A stretch of DNA of 64,000 nt from CAYRNR01 sp964425605. Lineage in GTDB: Bacteria; Myxococcota_A; UBA796; UBA9615; CAYRNR01. Below the pieces are notes generated by a model. That model worked only from the letters and a program-made list of their open reading frames with translations. It made no database searches and was not told the origin of the DNA. The stretch's first letter is position 1. The number at the start of each line of letters is the position of its first letter. Shown piece after piece: positions 50,210 to 58,646 of the stretch. The position numbers were made by a program, and so were the translations under genes. The DNA lies in contig CAYRNR010000011.1 of the NCBI GenBank assembly GCA_964425605.1, positions 28,792 through 92,791 on the forward strand, written 5' to 3'.

Positions 50210-51948
50210 CGATCAGTGGCGGCGAATACGTGGCGAGGTCCCTTCGCGAGGAGGGTGTGGACGCGGCGTTCGGCATCGTCGACGGCTCCTACCTGGCCCT
50301 GTGCAAGGGGTTGGTGAACAACGATATCCAGCTGTACACGCCCCGCCACGAGTCCTCGGGCATGCACATGGCCGGCGCGTACGCGCGGATGACCGGGCGG
50401 CTGGCGGTGTGCATCGCCAGCAACGGCCCGGGCGTGGCCAACGTGCTGTCCGGCGTGGCCGTGGAGGAGCAGGAGGGCAACCGCGTGCTCCTGCTGACGA
50501 GCTGCCGGCGCATGGGCATCCAGTACCCGGACCGCGGCGCCACGTTCCAGCGTTTCGACCAGGTGGGGACCATCGGCGCCATGGCCAAGTGGTCCGAGCA
50601 CGTGCCCACGCCCGACCGCCTGGGCGAGCTGCTGCGCAAGGCCCTGCGGGCGTGCTGGACCGGCCGCCCCGGCGTGGTCCACCTGGACGTGCCCGAGGAC
50701 ATGTTCAACGGCCAGGGCGAGTACGACGATCCGTGGAAGCCGCGCCAGTACCGCCGCCTCGACCCCATCCACCCGGACCCCGCGCCGGTGCAGCGCGCGG
50801 CCGAGTTGCTCACGCGGGCGAAGCTGCCGCTGGTTCACGCCGGAGGCGGCGTGCTCCACGCCGGCGCGTACGAGGAGCTGGCCGAGCTCGCCGAGCTGCT
50901 GCACGCGCCCGTCACGACCTCGTGGAACGGCCGCGGCGTGCTGCGCGAATCCCACCCGCTGGCCTGGCCGATGGTCCACATCAAGGCGGTCAACCAGCTA
51001 CGAAACGCCGCGGACGTGGTGCTCAACCTCGGCGCGCGGCTCGGCGAGACGGACTGGTGGGGTAAGGCGCCGTACTGGGCTCAGCCCGATGTCCAGCGAC
51101 ACATCCAGGTGGACCTGGACGAGGAGACCCTCGGCCGCAATCGCCCCGTGGACGTGGCCGTACAGGCGGACATCAAGGTCTTCCTGCGGGCGCTCATCGA
51201 CGAGCTGAAGGGCTCTGCCCAGCCCCTGGCCGACCGCGAGAAGGCGGTCGCCAAGCTGGCCCGCGGCCGCGACCGCGACCGGGCGAGCCTGGACGCCAAG
51301 CTCACCGACCGCAGCCAGCCCATGCTGTCGGCCCACGTCCCCTCGGCGTGCCGGCAGGTGTTCCCCGACGACACGATCCTGGTCCTCGACGGCGGCAACA
51401 CCCAGGTCTGGGGGCACTTCTACGCCCGCATCCGCGTGCCCAACACCCTGCTGACCACCCAGCACATGGGTCACCTCGGCGCGGGCATGGGCCAGGCCGT
51501 CGGCGCAGCCGCTGCGAGACCCGGCACCCCGGTCTGTTGCATCATCGGGGACGGCGCGTTCGGCATGCACGCCACCGAGGTGGAGTCCGCGGTCCGCCAC
51601 GGGCTCAAGGTGGTGTACGTCGTGCTCGCCGACACCCAGTGGGGGATGGTCAAGATGACCCAGAGCATCGCCTTCCATCCCATGGAGATGATGTTGCGCA
51701 AGAAGCTCGATCCGGAGAAGACGATCAACTCGGAGCTGTGCCCGACCCGCTACGACGAGCTGGCCCGCTCCATGGGGGCCCACGGGGAGTACGTGTCGGC
51801 CCCCGACGACCTGGGACCGGCCCTGCGCCGCTGCCTGGACGCGCCCCACTGCGCCGTGGTCCACGTGGACGTCGACCGCGCCAAGCACCTGTGGGCGCCC
51901 GGGCTGATGCACTTCAAGGACATGCACCAGGAACCGGCGGGCAAGTAG
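50206..51948 (+). CDS. Thiamine diphosphate-dependent enzyme (AHAS/POX-like)
   Basis: 580 aa with the three-domain order of pyruvate-oxidase-like ThDP enzymes. The catalytic Glu49 lies in the segment TPRHESSGMHMAGAYARMTG; SNGPGVANVL is the usual glycine loop of the Pyr domain. The C-terminal PP domain has the GDG...N-type ThDP/Mg motif as GDGAFGMHATEVESAVRHGL followed by VLADTQWGM, where the usual Asn-Asn pair is replaced by Ala-Asp, unlike Xsc in this same operon. It is translationally coupled to the TetR gene and followed directly by a transporter. It could be a decarboxylase or an acyl-transferring lyase acting on a keto acid or aldehyde; it is not Xsc. Exact substrate unknown. Confidence 0.83.
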   Translation: MTISGGEYVARSLREEGVDAAFGIVDGSYLALCKGLVNNDIQLYTPRHESSGMHMAGAYARMTGRLAVCIASNGPGVANVLSGVAVEEQEGNRVLLLTSCRRMGIQYPDRGATFQRFDQVGTIGAMAKWSEHVPTPDRLGELLRKALRACWTGRPGVVHLDVPEDMFNGQGEYDDPWKPRQYRRLDPIHPDPAPVQRAAELLTRAKLPLVHAGGGVLHAGAYEELAELAELLHAPVTTSWNGRGVLRESHPLAWPMVHIKAVNQLRNAADVVLNLGARLGETDWWGKAPYWAQPDVQRHIQVDLDEETLGRNRPVDVAVQADIKVFLRALIDELKGSAQPLADREKAVAKLARGRDRDRASLDAKLTDRSQPMLSAHVPSACRQVFPDDTILVLDGGNTQVWGHFYARIRVPNTLLTTQHMGHLGAGMGQAVGAAAARPGTPVCCIIGDGAFGMHATEVESAVRHGLKVVYVVLADTQWGMVKMTQSIAFHPMEMMLRKKLDPEKTINSELCPTRYDELARSMGAHGEYVSAPDDLGPALRRCLDAPHCAVVHVDVDRAKHLWAPGLMHFKDMHQEPAGK

Positions 51949-52878
51949 ATGGACGCCGCAGCCATCGACGCGGTCCAGCTGAACTTCAGCCCGGCGGGCA
52001 TCCGGGTGATCAACGCCGTGATCGGGCTGATGATGTTCGGCGTCGCCCTGGACATGCGCTGGGACGACTTCTCGCGCGTCCTGCGCTCCCCCAGGGCCCC
52101 GGCCATCGGCCTGTGCGCGCAGTTCATCCTGCTGCCCGCGTGCACCTTCGGCCTGACCATGGTGCTGGACCTGGCGCCGTCCATCGCGCTGGGGATGATC
52201 CTGGTCGCGGCGTGCCCGGGCGGGAACCTGTCCAACCTCATGACCTACCTCGCCAACGGCAACCCCGCCGTCTCGGTGAGCATGACCGCCATCTCCACCC
52301 TGGCCGCCACCGTCATGACACCGCTGAACCTGTCGATCTGGGGCAGCCTGAACCCGGCCACCGCCGAGATCCTGCGCCAGGTGCACCTGAGCCCCGTCGA
52401 CGTGTTCGTCACCGTGTTCGTCATCCTCGGCATCCCCCTGATGCTCGGGCTGGCCGTGGCCCGGTGGAAGCCGAAGCTGGTCGGGAAGGTGCGCAAGCCG
52501 TTCAAGGTGCTCACCGTGGTGATCTTCATGGGGGTCATCGGCGCGGCCCTGGGCGCGAACTGGTCCATCTTCGTCGAGGTCATCGGCCTGGTGATCTTCG
52601 TGGTGTTGATCCACAACGCCCTGGCGCTGACCCTGGGGTACACCGCGGGCCGCCTGGCACGGCTTCCCAGGCGCGACGTGCGCGCCGTGGCCATCGAGGT
52701 GGGTATCCAGAACTCGGCCCTGGGCCTGGTACTGGTGTTCAGCTTCTTCGAGGGGCTGGGCGGCATGGCTATCATCGTCGCCTGGTGGGGCGTGTGGCAC
52801 ATCATCGCCGGGCTGACCGTGGCCGGCGTGTGGTCGAGGCTGAAGCTGCCGGCGCAGGCCGGCGGCGCGGAGGCGTGA
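51949..52878 (+). CDS. BASS-family (bile acid:Na+ symporter type) transporter
   Basis: 309 aa, starting immediately after the preceding stop. It has about nine hydrophobic helices with family features: GVALDMRWDDFSRVL, LLPACTFGLTM and the CPGGNLSNLMTYLANGNPAVSVS region, which matches the conserved sodium-binding crossover of bacterial BASS proteins (usual length 300-330 aa). A basic interhelical loop and the second half with IEVGIQNSALGLVL complete the fold. BASS members carry organic anions with sodium. In this operon it is the only transporter and is a candidate for uptake of the organic anion that is degraded. Its stop shares one base with the next start. Confidence 0.86.
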   Translation: MDAAAIDAVQLNFSPAGIRVINAVIGLMMFGVALDMRWDDFSRVLRSPRAPAIGLCAQFILLPACTFGLTMVLDLAPSIALGMILVAACPGGNLSNLMTYLANGNPAVSVSMTAISTLAATVMTPLNLSIWGSLNPATAEILRQVHLSPVDVFVTVFVILGIPLMLGLAVARWKPKLVGKVRKPFKVLTVVIFMGVIGAALGANWSIFVEVIGLVIFVVLIHNALALTLGYTAGRLARLPRRDVRAVAIEVGIQNSALGLVLVFSFFEGLGGMAIIVAWWGVWHIIAGLTVAGVWSRLKLPAQAGGAEA

Positions 52879-53909
52879 TGGCGAGGACACAGCGAAGCAG
52901 AGGGCGGGGTCCCTCCAAGAAGGTGCGGGCGCCGCGAGCTCCCAAGCCACCGGTGGTCTTCGTCACCGGCGCGGGCGGGTACATCGGGCGGCTGGCCGTG
53001 AAGGCGCTGGCCGAGGCCCGGGACGATCGGGGCGACCCCCTGAAGGTCGTGGCCTGCGACATCCGCCCGCCCGACGAGCGGATCGACGGCGTGATCTACG
53101 AGACGGCCGACGTCCGCTCCCCGGACCTGCAGGATCTCGTCGCCGAGCACCGCATCACCTCGGTGGTCCACCTCGCCGCCGTGGTGACCCCGGGCAAGGG
53201 CTCGGATCGCCAGCTCGAGTACTCGGTGGACGTCATGGGCACCCGCAACGTGCTCGACGCCTGCGTCCGCGCGGAGGTCCGCCAGCTGGTGGTCTCCTCC
53301 AGCGGCGCGGCCTACGGGTACTACGCCGACAACCCCGGGTGGCTCGACGAGGAGGACGAGATCCGCGGCAACCCGGAGTTCGCCTACTCGGATCACAAGC
53401 GCCAGGTGGAGCACATGCTCCAGCGGGCGCGCGACCTCCACCCGTCGCTGCGCCAGCTGATCTTCCGGCCCGGCACCGTGCTTGGCGCCACCACGCGCAA
53501 CCAGATCACGGATCTGTTCGACGCCCGGATGGTCATCGGCATCCGCAACTCGGACTCCCCCTTCGTGTTCATCTGGGACGAGGACGTCGCCCAGTGCATC
53601 GTCCGCGGCGTGCTCCGCCGCTCCAGCGGCATCTACAACCTCGCCGGCGACGGCGCGCTGCCCATGCGCGAGCTCGCGCGGATCATGGGCAAGCCCTACA
53701 TCCCGTTGCCGGTACGGCCCACCCGGGTCGCGCTGGCCGTACTCAAGCGCCTCGGCCGGACCCAGTACGGGCCCGAGCAGCTGGACTTCCTCCGGTACCG
53801 CCCCGTGCTGAGCAATCGCAGGCTCAAGGAGGAGTTCGGGTACACGCCGGCCAAGACCACGCGCGAGGTGTTCGACTACTTCCTCCAGGAGCGCGCGCAT
53901 GTTCGCTAG
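52878..53909 (+). CDS. NAD-dependent epimerase/dehydratase (extended SDR)
   Basis: 343 aa. After about 25 residues of basic, Pro-rich leader comes the NAD-binding motif FVTGAGGYIGRLA (TGxxGxxG, Thr30-Gly37), then DIRPPDER, VHLAAVV and the catalytic residues in VVSSSGAAYGYY with YSDHK (about 171-175). C-terminal substrate-side sequence FRPGTVLGATTRNQI and YNLAGDGALPM matches sugar or polyol-modifying extended SDRs. The ATG at 52878 overlaps the upstream TGA by one base, and the frame overlaps the next gene by 11 bases, which supports one operon. In a sulfonate pathway it might act on a sulfo-sugar or polyol, but that is inference. Confidence 0.85.
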   Translation: MARTQRSRGRGPSKKVRAPRAPKPPVVFVTGAGGYIGRLAVKALAEARDDRGDPLKVVACDIRPPDERIDGVIYETADVRSPDLQDLVAEHRITSVVHLAAVVTPGKGSDRQLEYSVDVMGTRNVLDACVRAEVRQLVVSSSGAAYGYYADNPGWLDEEDEIRGNPEFAYSDHKRQVEHMLQRARDLHPSLRQLIFRPGTVLGATTRNQITDLFDARMVIGIRNSDSPFVFIWDEDVAQCIVRGVLRRSSGIYNLAGDGALPMRELARIMGKPYIPLPVRPTRVALAVLKRLGRTQYGPEQLDFLRYRPVLSNRRLKEEFGYTPAKTTREVFDYFLQERAHVR

Positions 53910-54702
53910 CAAGCCGTATCGCGACCGGGTCGTGGTGATCACAGGCGCGACCGGGGGGCTCGGGCGGGCACTGGGCCGCGCGTACGCCGACCTCGGCGCC
54001 GCGGTGGGCCTGCTGGATCTGGACGGCACCGACATCGAGGGCGCGGCCGCCGCGCTACCCCGCGCCAGCTTCCACCCCTGCGACGTGACCGACGAGGCCC
54101 AGTGCCACGCCGCCGTCGCCGCCGTGGCCCGCGATCTCGGCGGCATCGACGTGCTGATCAACAACGCCGGCATCACCCAGCGCAGCGCCTTCGCCGACAC
54201 CTCCACCGCGGTCTACCGCCGCGTCATGGACGTCAACTTCTTCGGCTCGCTGCACTGCACCCGCGCCGCCCTGCCGCACCTGATCCAGCGGCGCGGTCAG
54301 ATCGCGGTGATCAGCTCCGTGGCGGGCTTCGCGCCCCTGCTCGGGCGCACCGGTTACGCCGCCAGCAAGCACGCCCTGCGCGGGTTCTTCGGCTCCCTGG
54401 CCGCCGAGCTGCGCGACGTCGGCGTCGGCGTCACCATGGTCCACCCCACGTTCATCGACACCGGACTGGACAGACGCGCCCTGGGCGAGGACGGCGGCGT
54501 CACCACCCACCCCCAGTCCCGCGTGGGGCAGCAGCTGACGCCGGAGCACGTGGCCCGCGAGATCGCCCGCGCCACCGATCGCCGGCAACGAACCCTCGTG
54601 CTCGGTCGCGTGGGCCACGTCACGCGCATGCTCAACGCCCACGCGCCCGGACTGTACGAGAGAATCATGGCCCGCTCCCTCCGGGGCGAGCTCGAGAGAT
54701 GA
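53899..54702 (+). CDS. Short-chain dehydrogenase/reductase
   Basis: 267 aa, classical SDR length. Motifs: TGATGGLG (Thr15-Gly22) for NAD(P), DVT near residue 56, NNAG near 90, catalytic Ser in VISSVAGF and Tyr/Lys in GYAASKHA (about 153-157), then HPTFIDTGLD. An acidic residue after the second strand (LLDLDGTD) suggests NAD rather than NADP preference. The start lies 11 bases inside the end of the previous gene. In a pathway ending with sulfoacetaldehyde cleavage, an alcohol dehydrogenase step such as oxidation of isethionate or a sulfo-polyol would be logical; specificity is not readable. Confidence 0.87.
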   Translation: MFASKPYRDRVVVITGATGGLGRALGRAYADLGAAVGLLDLDGTDIEGAAAALPRASFHPCDVTDEAQCHAAVAAVARDLGGIDVLINNAGITQRSAFADTSTAVYRRVMDVNFFGSLHCTRAALPHLIQRRGQIAVISSVAGFAPLLGRTGYAASKHALRGFFGSLAAELRDVGVGVTMVHPTFIDTGLDRRALGEDGGVTTHPQSRVGQQLTPEHVAREIARATDRRQRTLVLGRVGHVTRMLNAHAPGLYERIMARSLRGELER

Positions 54703-54719
54703 GACCGACCGGAAGAACT

Positions 54720-54830
54720 CGTTCCCACGCTCTGCGTGGGAACGGATAGACCGCCGACGTTTCACGTCGGCACAATTGAAGGGACGCGAAGCGTCCCGTC
54801 CATTCGCTCCGACGCAGAGCGTCGGAGCGA
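54720..54830. repeat. Array of four palindromes upstream of xsc
   Basis: Four perfect inverted repeats, all with three-base loops: 54720-54744 (arms CGTTCCCACGC), 54753-54771 (GCCGACGT / ACGTCGGC), 54781-54797 (GGGACGC / GCGTCCC) and 54804-54830 (12-bp arms around CGCTCCGACGC). The core CGTTTCACG followed by ACAATTG is shared with the second array at 56601. It lies in the 143-base gap between the SDR gene and xsc, ending 15 bases before the xsc ATG. It resembles REP/BIME-type elements. Confidence 0.8.
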
Positions 54831-54845
54831 GTCGAGGTGTTGCTC

Positions 54846-56576
54846 ATGGCCAAGGTAACAATGACCCCCAGCGAGGCGCTGGTGGAAACCATGGTCGCCG
54901 AGGGTGTCGAGCACGTGTTCGGCATCGTCGGATCGGCGTTCATGGACGCGCTCGACCTCTTCCCCACCGCCGGAATCCGCTTCATCTCCGTCGCCCACGA
55001 GCAGGCCGCGACCCACGCGGCAGACGGCCTCGCGCGCGTCACGGGCAAGCCCCAGGCCTGCATCGGCCAGAACGGCCCGGGCGCCGCGAACTTCGTCTCG
55101 GCGCTCACCGCGGCCTACTGGGCCCACTCGCCGGTGGTGGCGATCACCCCCGAGACCGGCTCCATGGGCATGGGCACGGGCGGCTTCCAGGAGATCGACC
55201 AGATGCCGATGTTCGAGGCGCAGACCGTCTACCAGGTCCGCGTCAACCATCCCCAGCGGATGGCCGAACTCGCGCGGCGCGCCTTCTACATGGCCAAGAC
55301 CCACAACGGCCCGACCCAGCTGAACATCCCCCGCGACCACTTCTACGGGGAGACCACCGACGAGATCTATCCGACGCTGGACGTGTCGCGCGGCTGTGGT
55401 TCCCTGGCCGACCTCGAGGCCGCCGCGCAGCTACTCGCGAACGCGAAGAATCCCGTCATCCTGTCGGGCGGCGGCGTGTCCCAGGCCGACGCCGTGGCCG
55501 AGACCGTGGCCCTGGCCGAGTACCTCACCGCGCCGGTGGTCAACAGCTACCTGCACAACGACACCTTCCCCTGCGACCACGCGCTGGCCATGGGCCCCAT
55601 CGGGTACTGCGGCTCCAAGGCGGCCATGCGCACCCTCGCCGAGGCCGACGTGGTGCTGGCGCTGGGCTGCCGGCTCGGCCCGTTCGGGACCCTGCCCCAG
55701 TACGACATGGAGTACTTCCCGGACGACGCGAAGCTGATCCAGGTGGACGCCAACCCCGACGTGCTCGGCCTCAGCCGCAAGGTGGACGTGGCCGCCCTGG
55801 CCGACGCGAAGGAGTTCGCCGTCGAGCTGCTCGCGCGGGTCAAGGCGCTGTCCCCCGACCGCCAGGCCGACACGACCCGCCTCGGAGCCGCAGAGGCCCA
55901 GCGCAAGCGCTGGATCGACGAGCTGCGCTCCTGGCACGCCCCCAAGCTGGAGCGGATGCACCCCCGCGCGTTCCTGTGGGAGCTGTCCCGTTCCGCGCCC
56001 GCGGGCTCCCTCGTCGCCACGGACATCGGCAACAACTCGTCCATGGCCAACTCGTACTTCCGCTTCGACGGCCCGCGCCAGCACATCTCCGCGCTGAGCT
56101 GGGGCAACTGCGGCTTCGCCTACGGCGCGGCCATGGGCGCCAAGATCGGCTGCCCCGGCGCCCCGGTCTTCGCCTTCCAGGGTGACGGCGCCTACGGCAT
56201 CTCCGGCCTGTCCGAGGTCATGACCGCCGTGCGCGAGGAGATCCCCGTCATCGCCATCGTCGCCAACAACGGCGAGTGGGGCGCCGAGAAGAAGAACCAG
56301 ATCGACTACTACGACAACCGCTTCGTCGGCGCGAACCTCCCCACCAACCCCGACTACGCCCAGCTCGCCCGCGACATGGGCGCCCTGGGCTTCCGCGTCG
56401 AGCGGGCCGAGGACGTCGCCGCCGTCGTGGCCGAGGCCGTCGCCTCGAACCGCCCGTGCGTCATCGACGGCATCATCCAAGGTGGCGAGGAGGTGCTCGC
56501 CGAGCCGTTCCGCCGGGACGCGCTGAAGAAGGCGTACCGGAAGCTGGACAAGTACAAGCACCTGAACGTGGAGTAG
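54846..56576 (+). CDS. xsc: Sulfoacetaldehyde acetyltransferase
   Basis: 576 aa from the ATG at 54846 (GAGG ribosome site; in-frame GTG at 54837 is less likely). The enzyme cleaves sulfoacetaldehyde with phosphate into sulfite and acetyl phosphate using ThDP. Family-specific sequences are present along the whole length: MTPSEALVETMVAEGVEHVF, IVGSAFMDALDLFP, QNGPGAANFVSALTAAYWAH, SPVVAITPETGSMGMGTGGF, LNIPRDHFYGET and a terminal LDKYKHLN. Catalytic Glu52 lies in VAHEQAATHAADG; the ThDP motif runs GDGAYGI to ANNGEWGAEKKNQ. Palindrome arrays flank the gene on both sides. It is followed by acetate kinase, so acetyl phosphate can be used for ATP. No phosphotransacetylase gene is adjacent. Confidence 0.93.
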   Translation: MAKVTMTPSEALVETMVAEGVEHVFGIVGSAFMDALDLFPTAGIRFISVAHEQAATHAADGLARVTGKPQACIGQNGPGAANFVSALTAAYWAHSPVVAITPETGSMGMGTGGFQEIDQMPMFEAQTVYQVRVNHPQRMAELARRAFYMAKTHNGPTQLNIPRDHFYGETTDEIYPTLDVSRGCGSLADLEAAAQLLANAKNPVILSGGGVSQADAVAETVALAEYLTAPVVNSYLHNDTFPCDHALAMGPIGYCGSKAAMRTLAEADVVLALGCRLGPFGTLPQYDMEYFPDDAKLIQVDANPDVLGLSRKVDVAALADAKEFAVELLARVKALSPDRQADTTRLGAAEAQRKRWIDELRSWHAPKLERMHPRAFLWELSRSAPAGSLVATDIGNNSSMANSYFRFDGPRQHISALSWGNCGFAYGAAMGAKIGCPGAPVFAFQGDGAYGISGLSEVMTAVREEIPVIAIVANNGEWGAEKKNQIDYYDNRFVGANLPTNPDYAQLARDMGALGFRVERAEDVAAVVAEAVASNRPCVIDGIIQGGEEVLAEPFRRDALKKAYRKLDKYKHLNVE

Positions 56577-56600
56577 GGACCACGTGCGCCTACTCCTACT

Positions 56601-56712
56601 CGTTCCCACGGTCCCCGTGGGAACGTATGATCCCGTCGGCGTTTCACGCCGACACAATTGGAGCGACGCGGAGCGTCGCGTTTGATCCGTTCCCACGGGG
56701 ACCGTGGGAACG
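56601..56712. repeat. Array of four palindromes downstream of xsc
   Basis: Four perfect inverted repeats with three-base loops: 56601-56625 (CGTTCCCACGG arms), 56635-56653 (GTCGGCGT / ACGCCGAC), 56663-56679 (GCGACGC / GCGTCGC), and 56688-56712 (CGTTCCCACGG arms again, loop GGA, the complement orientation of the first). The order and the CGTTTCACG + ACAATTG core match the array upstream of xsc. It fills most of the 153 bases between xsc and ackA, ending 17 bases before the ackA start. Confidence 0.8.
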
Positions 56713-56729
56713 AGTGGTGGGCACGGGCC

Positions 56730-57896
56730 TTGCGCATACTCGTCCTCAACTGCGGTAGCTCGTCGGTCAAGTACCAGCTGTTCAGGGGTGATCCGCCGCA
56801 GTCCCTGCTGGACGGTCAGGTGGACCGGATCGGTGGGGCCGGCGCAGACGACCACACCGGGGCCATCGCCGCGGTCTTCGACGCGCTCGCGGACCACGGT
56901 CCCATCGACGCTGTCGGCCACCGGGTGGTCCACGGCGGTGAGCGGTTCCGCGCCTCGGTGCTCGTGGACGACGAGGTGGAGGACGCCATCGAAGCGCTGG
57001 CTCCGCTGGCGCCGCTGCACAACCCGATCAACCTCGAGGGGATCCGCGCCGCCCGCGCTGCGCTCCCCGGGGTCCCCCACTGCGCGATCTTCGACACGGC
57101 GTGGCACCAGACGATCCCTGAGCACGCCTACCGCTACGCGCTCCCAGACACCTGGTACCGCGACCACGGCGTGCGCCGCTACGGCTTCCACGGGACCTCG
57201 TTCCTGTACCTCGCGCGCCGCGCGGCCGTGCTGCTGGCTCGCGATCCCCTCGACGTGGACCTGATCCTGTTCCACGTGGGCAACGGCGCCTCGGCCAACG
57301 CGGTGAAGGCCGGCCGATCGGTGGACACCTCCATGGGCATGACCCCGCTGGAGGGGCTGGTCATGGGCACCCGCTGCGGGGACATCGATCCCGCCATCGT
57401 CACGTCGATGATGGGCTGGGAGAACCTCGATCCCGCCGCCATGGACCGTCAACTCAACCGTCACAGCGGCCTCGCCGGGCTCGCCGACGGCGCCTCGGAT
57501 CGCCGCGTCCTGATGCGCATGGCCGCCGACGGCCACACGGGCGCGCGCCTGGCCCTCGACCTCGAGACCTACCGCTTGCGCAAGTACCTCGGCGCCTACC
57601 TCGCCACCCTGGGCCGCGCCGACGCCGTGGTCTTCTCCGGCGGCGCCGGGGAGATGAGCCCGGAGCTCCGCTCCGGCGCGCTCGAAGGCCTGGACGGGCT
57701 GGGGATTCGACTGGACCCCGGACGCAACGACAGCGCCCGGACCCGCCAGGCGGAGAGCCGCATCTCGACCGACGACTCCCCCATCCCCGTCTTCGTCGTC
57801 CCCACCGACGAGGAGCAGGTCATGGCCGAGGACACGGCAGCGCTGCTGAACGGCCGCGAGCCCGGCGCCCTCCCCTACTCCTTCCAGCGCCACTAG
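56730..57896 (+). CDS. ackA: Acetate kinase
   Basis: 388 aa from a TTG at 56730, which gives the expected family start RILVLNCGSSSVKYQ; the upstream in-frame ATG at 56658 would place the palindrome array inside the protein and is rejected. Conserved blocks: GHRVVHGGERF, FDTAWHQTIPEHAYRYALP, RRYGFHGTSF, FHVGNGASANAV, SVDTSMGMTPLEGLVMGTRC (nucleotide and acetyl phosphate site) and VFSGGAGEMSPELR. The usual length is about 400 aa. It converts acetyl phosphate and ADP to acetate and ATP. Directly downstream of xsc, it most likely uses the acetyl phosphate made there, giving one ATP per sulfonate cleaved. Weak start codon TTG may lower expression. Confidence 0.92.
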   Translation: MRILVLNCGSSSVKYQLFRGDPPQSLLDGQVDRIGGAGADDHTGAIAAVFDALADHGPIDAVGHRVVHGGERFRASVLVDDEVEDAIEALAPLAPLHNPINLEGIRAARAALPGVPHCAIFDTAWHQTIPEHAYRYALPDTWYRDHGVRRYGFHGTSFLYLARRAAVLLARDPLDVDLILFHVGNGASANAVKAGRSVDTSMGMTPLEGLVMGTRCGDIDPAIVTSMMGWENLDPAAMDRQLNRHSGLAGLADGASDRRVLMRMAADGHTGARLALDLETYRLRKYLGAYLATLGRADAVVFSGGAGEMSPELRSGALEGLDGLGIRLDPGRNDSARTRQAESRISTDDSPIPVFVVPTDEEQVMAEDTAALLNGREPGALPYSFQRH

Positions 57897-57985
57897 CTCG
57901 CCGTGTGAGTCCCGTGTGAGACCGGATCCGCGCGTCCCCGGCTAGGGTGATTCGTGGGAGCAGGCATCATGCGAGGACGGCAATC

Positions 57986-58645
57986 ATGACTCGGATGGCA
58001 ATGACGATGGCGATCGCGGCGATGTTCACCCTGACCACGACGATGGCGTCCGCCCAGAGCCGGCGCACGGACATCGACCATGTGGGTCTGTACAACTTCA
58101 CCGTGGAGATCAGCTCCAGCTTCGATCCCCGGGACCTGCCCATCGAGGGCGCGGGTAGCGTCCACGGCGACGTGGACGGGGACTTCGCCGCGGTCATCGA
58201 CGGCACCTTCGTCATCGACGGGACGTTCCACGCGGGGCTCGATGCCCGCGTGGAGGCCGACCGCGACGGATCGCTGCGCGTCATGGGCATGGAGCTGCCC
58301 GAGGAGACCGTCCGCAGCCTGGCGGACGGGCGCGCGGTGGAGCTGCTGTGGACCCTGAGTTGCAGCTCGGACAGCCCCATCGGCATCTCGCCGGTGCCGG
58401 TGCCGTCCTCGCTGGTGAACGAGCCCTGCCCCTGGGGCGTGCACCCCACCGACGACGCCCAGTGCGAGCTGAGCCTGTCCACCCGCGAGGGGACGGCGGA
58501 GCCCATCTCGTTGATGTGCGCCATGGGCGCCGACGAGGCCCCCGGCTTCGGCAGCGACGACTTCCTCGTGGAGTTCGACATCGACGACGCGGAGTTCTAC
58601 GACGACGTGCACGCGGCCGCGATGGGGATCTCCTGCGCGATGTGA
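57986..58645 (+). CDS. Secreted protein of unknown family
   Basis: 219 aa from the ATG at 57986 (GAGG site about ten bases upstream). A signal peptide (MTRMAMTMAIAAMFTLTTTM, cleaved near ASAQ) is followed by a beta-rich mature domain with charged strands (LYNFTVEISSSFDPRDLPIE, VIDGTFVIDGTF). Five cysteines lie in the last 100 residues (LSCSSD, EPCPWG, QCELS, MCAMG, ISCAM), so disulfides are likely. No family was recognised. It converges with the Ser/Thr kinase gene, one base apart. Upstream is ackA, 89 bases away, with no clear relation. Confidence 0.7.
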   Translation: MTRMAMTMAIAAMFTLTTTMASAQSRRTDIDHVGLYNFTVEISSSFDPRDLPIEGAGSVHGDVDGDFAAVIDGTFVIDGTFHAGLDARVEADRDGSLRVMGMELPEETVRSLADGRAVELLWTLSCSSDSPIGISPVPVPSSLVNEPCPWGVHPTDDAQCELSLSTREGTAEPISLMCAMGADEAPGFGSDDFLVEFDIDDAEFYDDVHAAAMGISCAM

Positions 58646-58646
58646 T

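Noticed and set aside
50206..51948. This ThDP gene as a second xsc
   Set aside because: It lacks the Xsc-specific strings (IVGSAFMDALDLFP, SMGMGTGGF, LDKYKHLN) and its ThDP motif differs.
54720..56712. Flanking palindrome arrays as the inverted ends of a transposon carrying xsc
   Set aside because: The two arrays are in the same orientation and order, no transposase gene lies between them and no target-site duplication was found.
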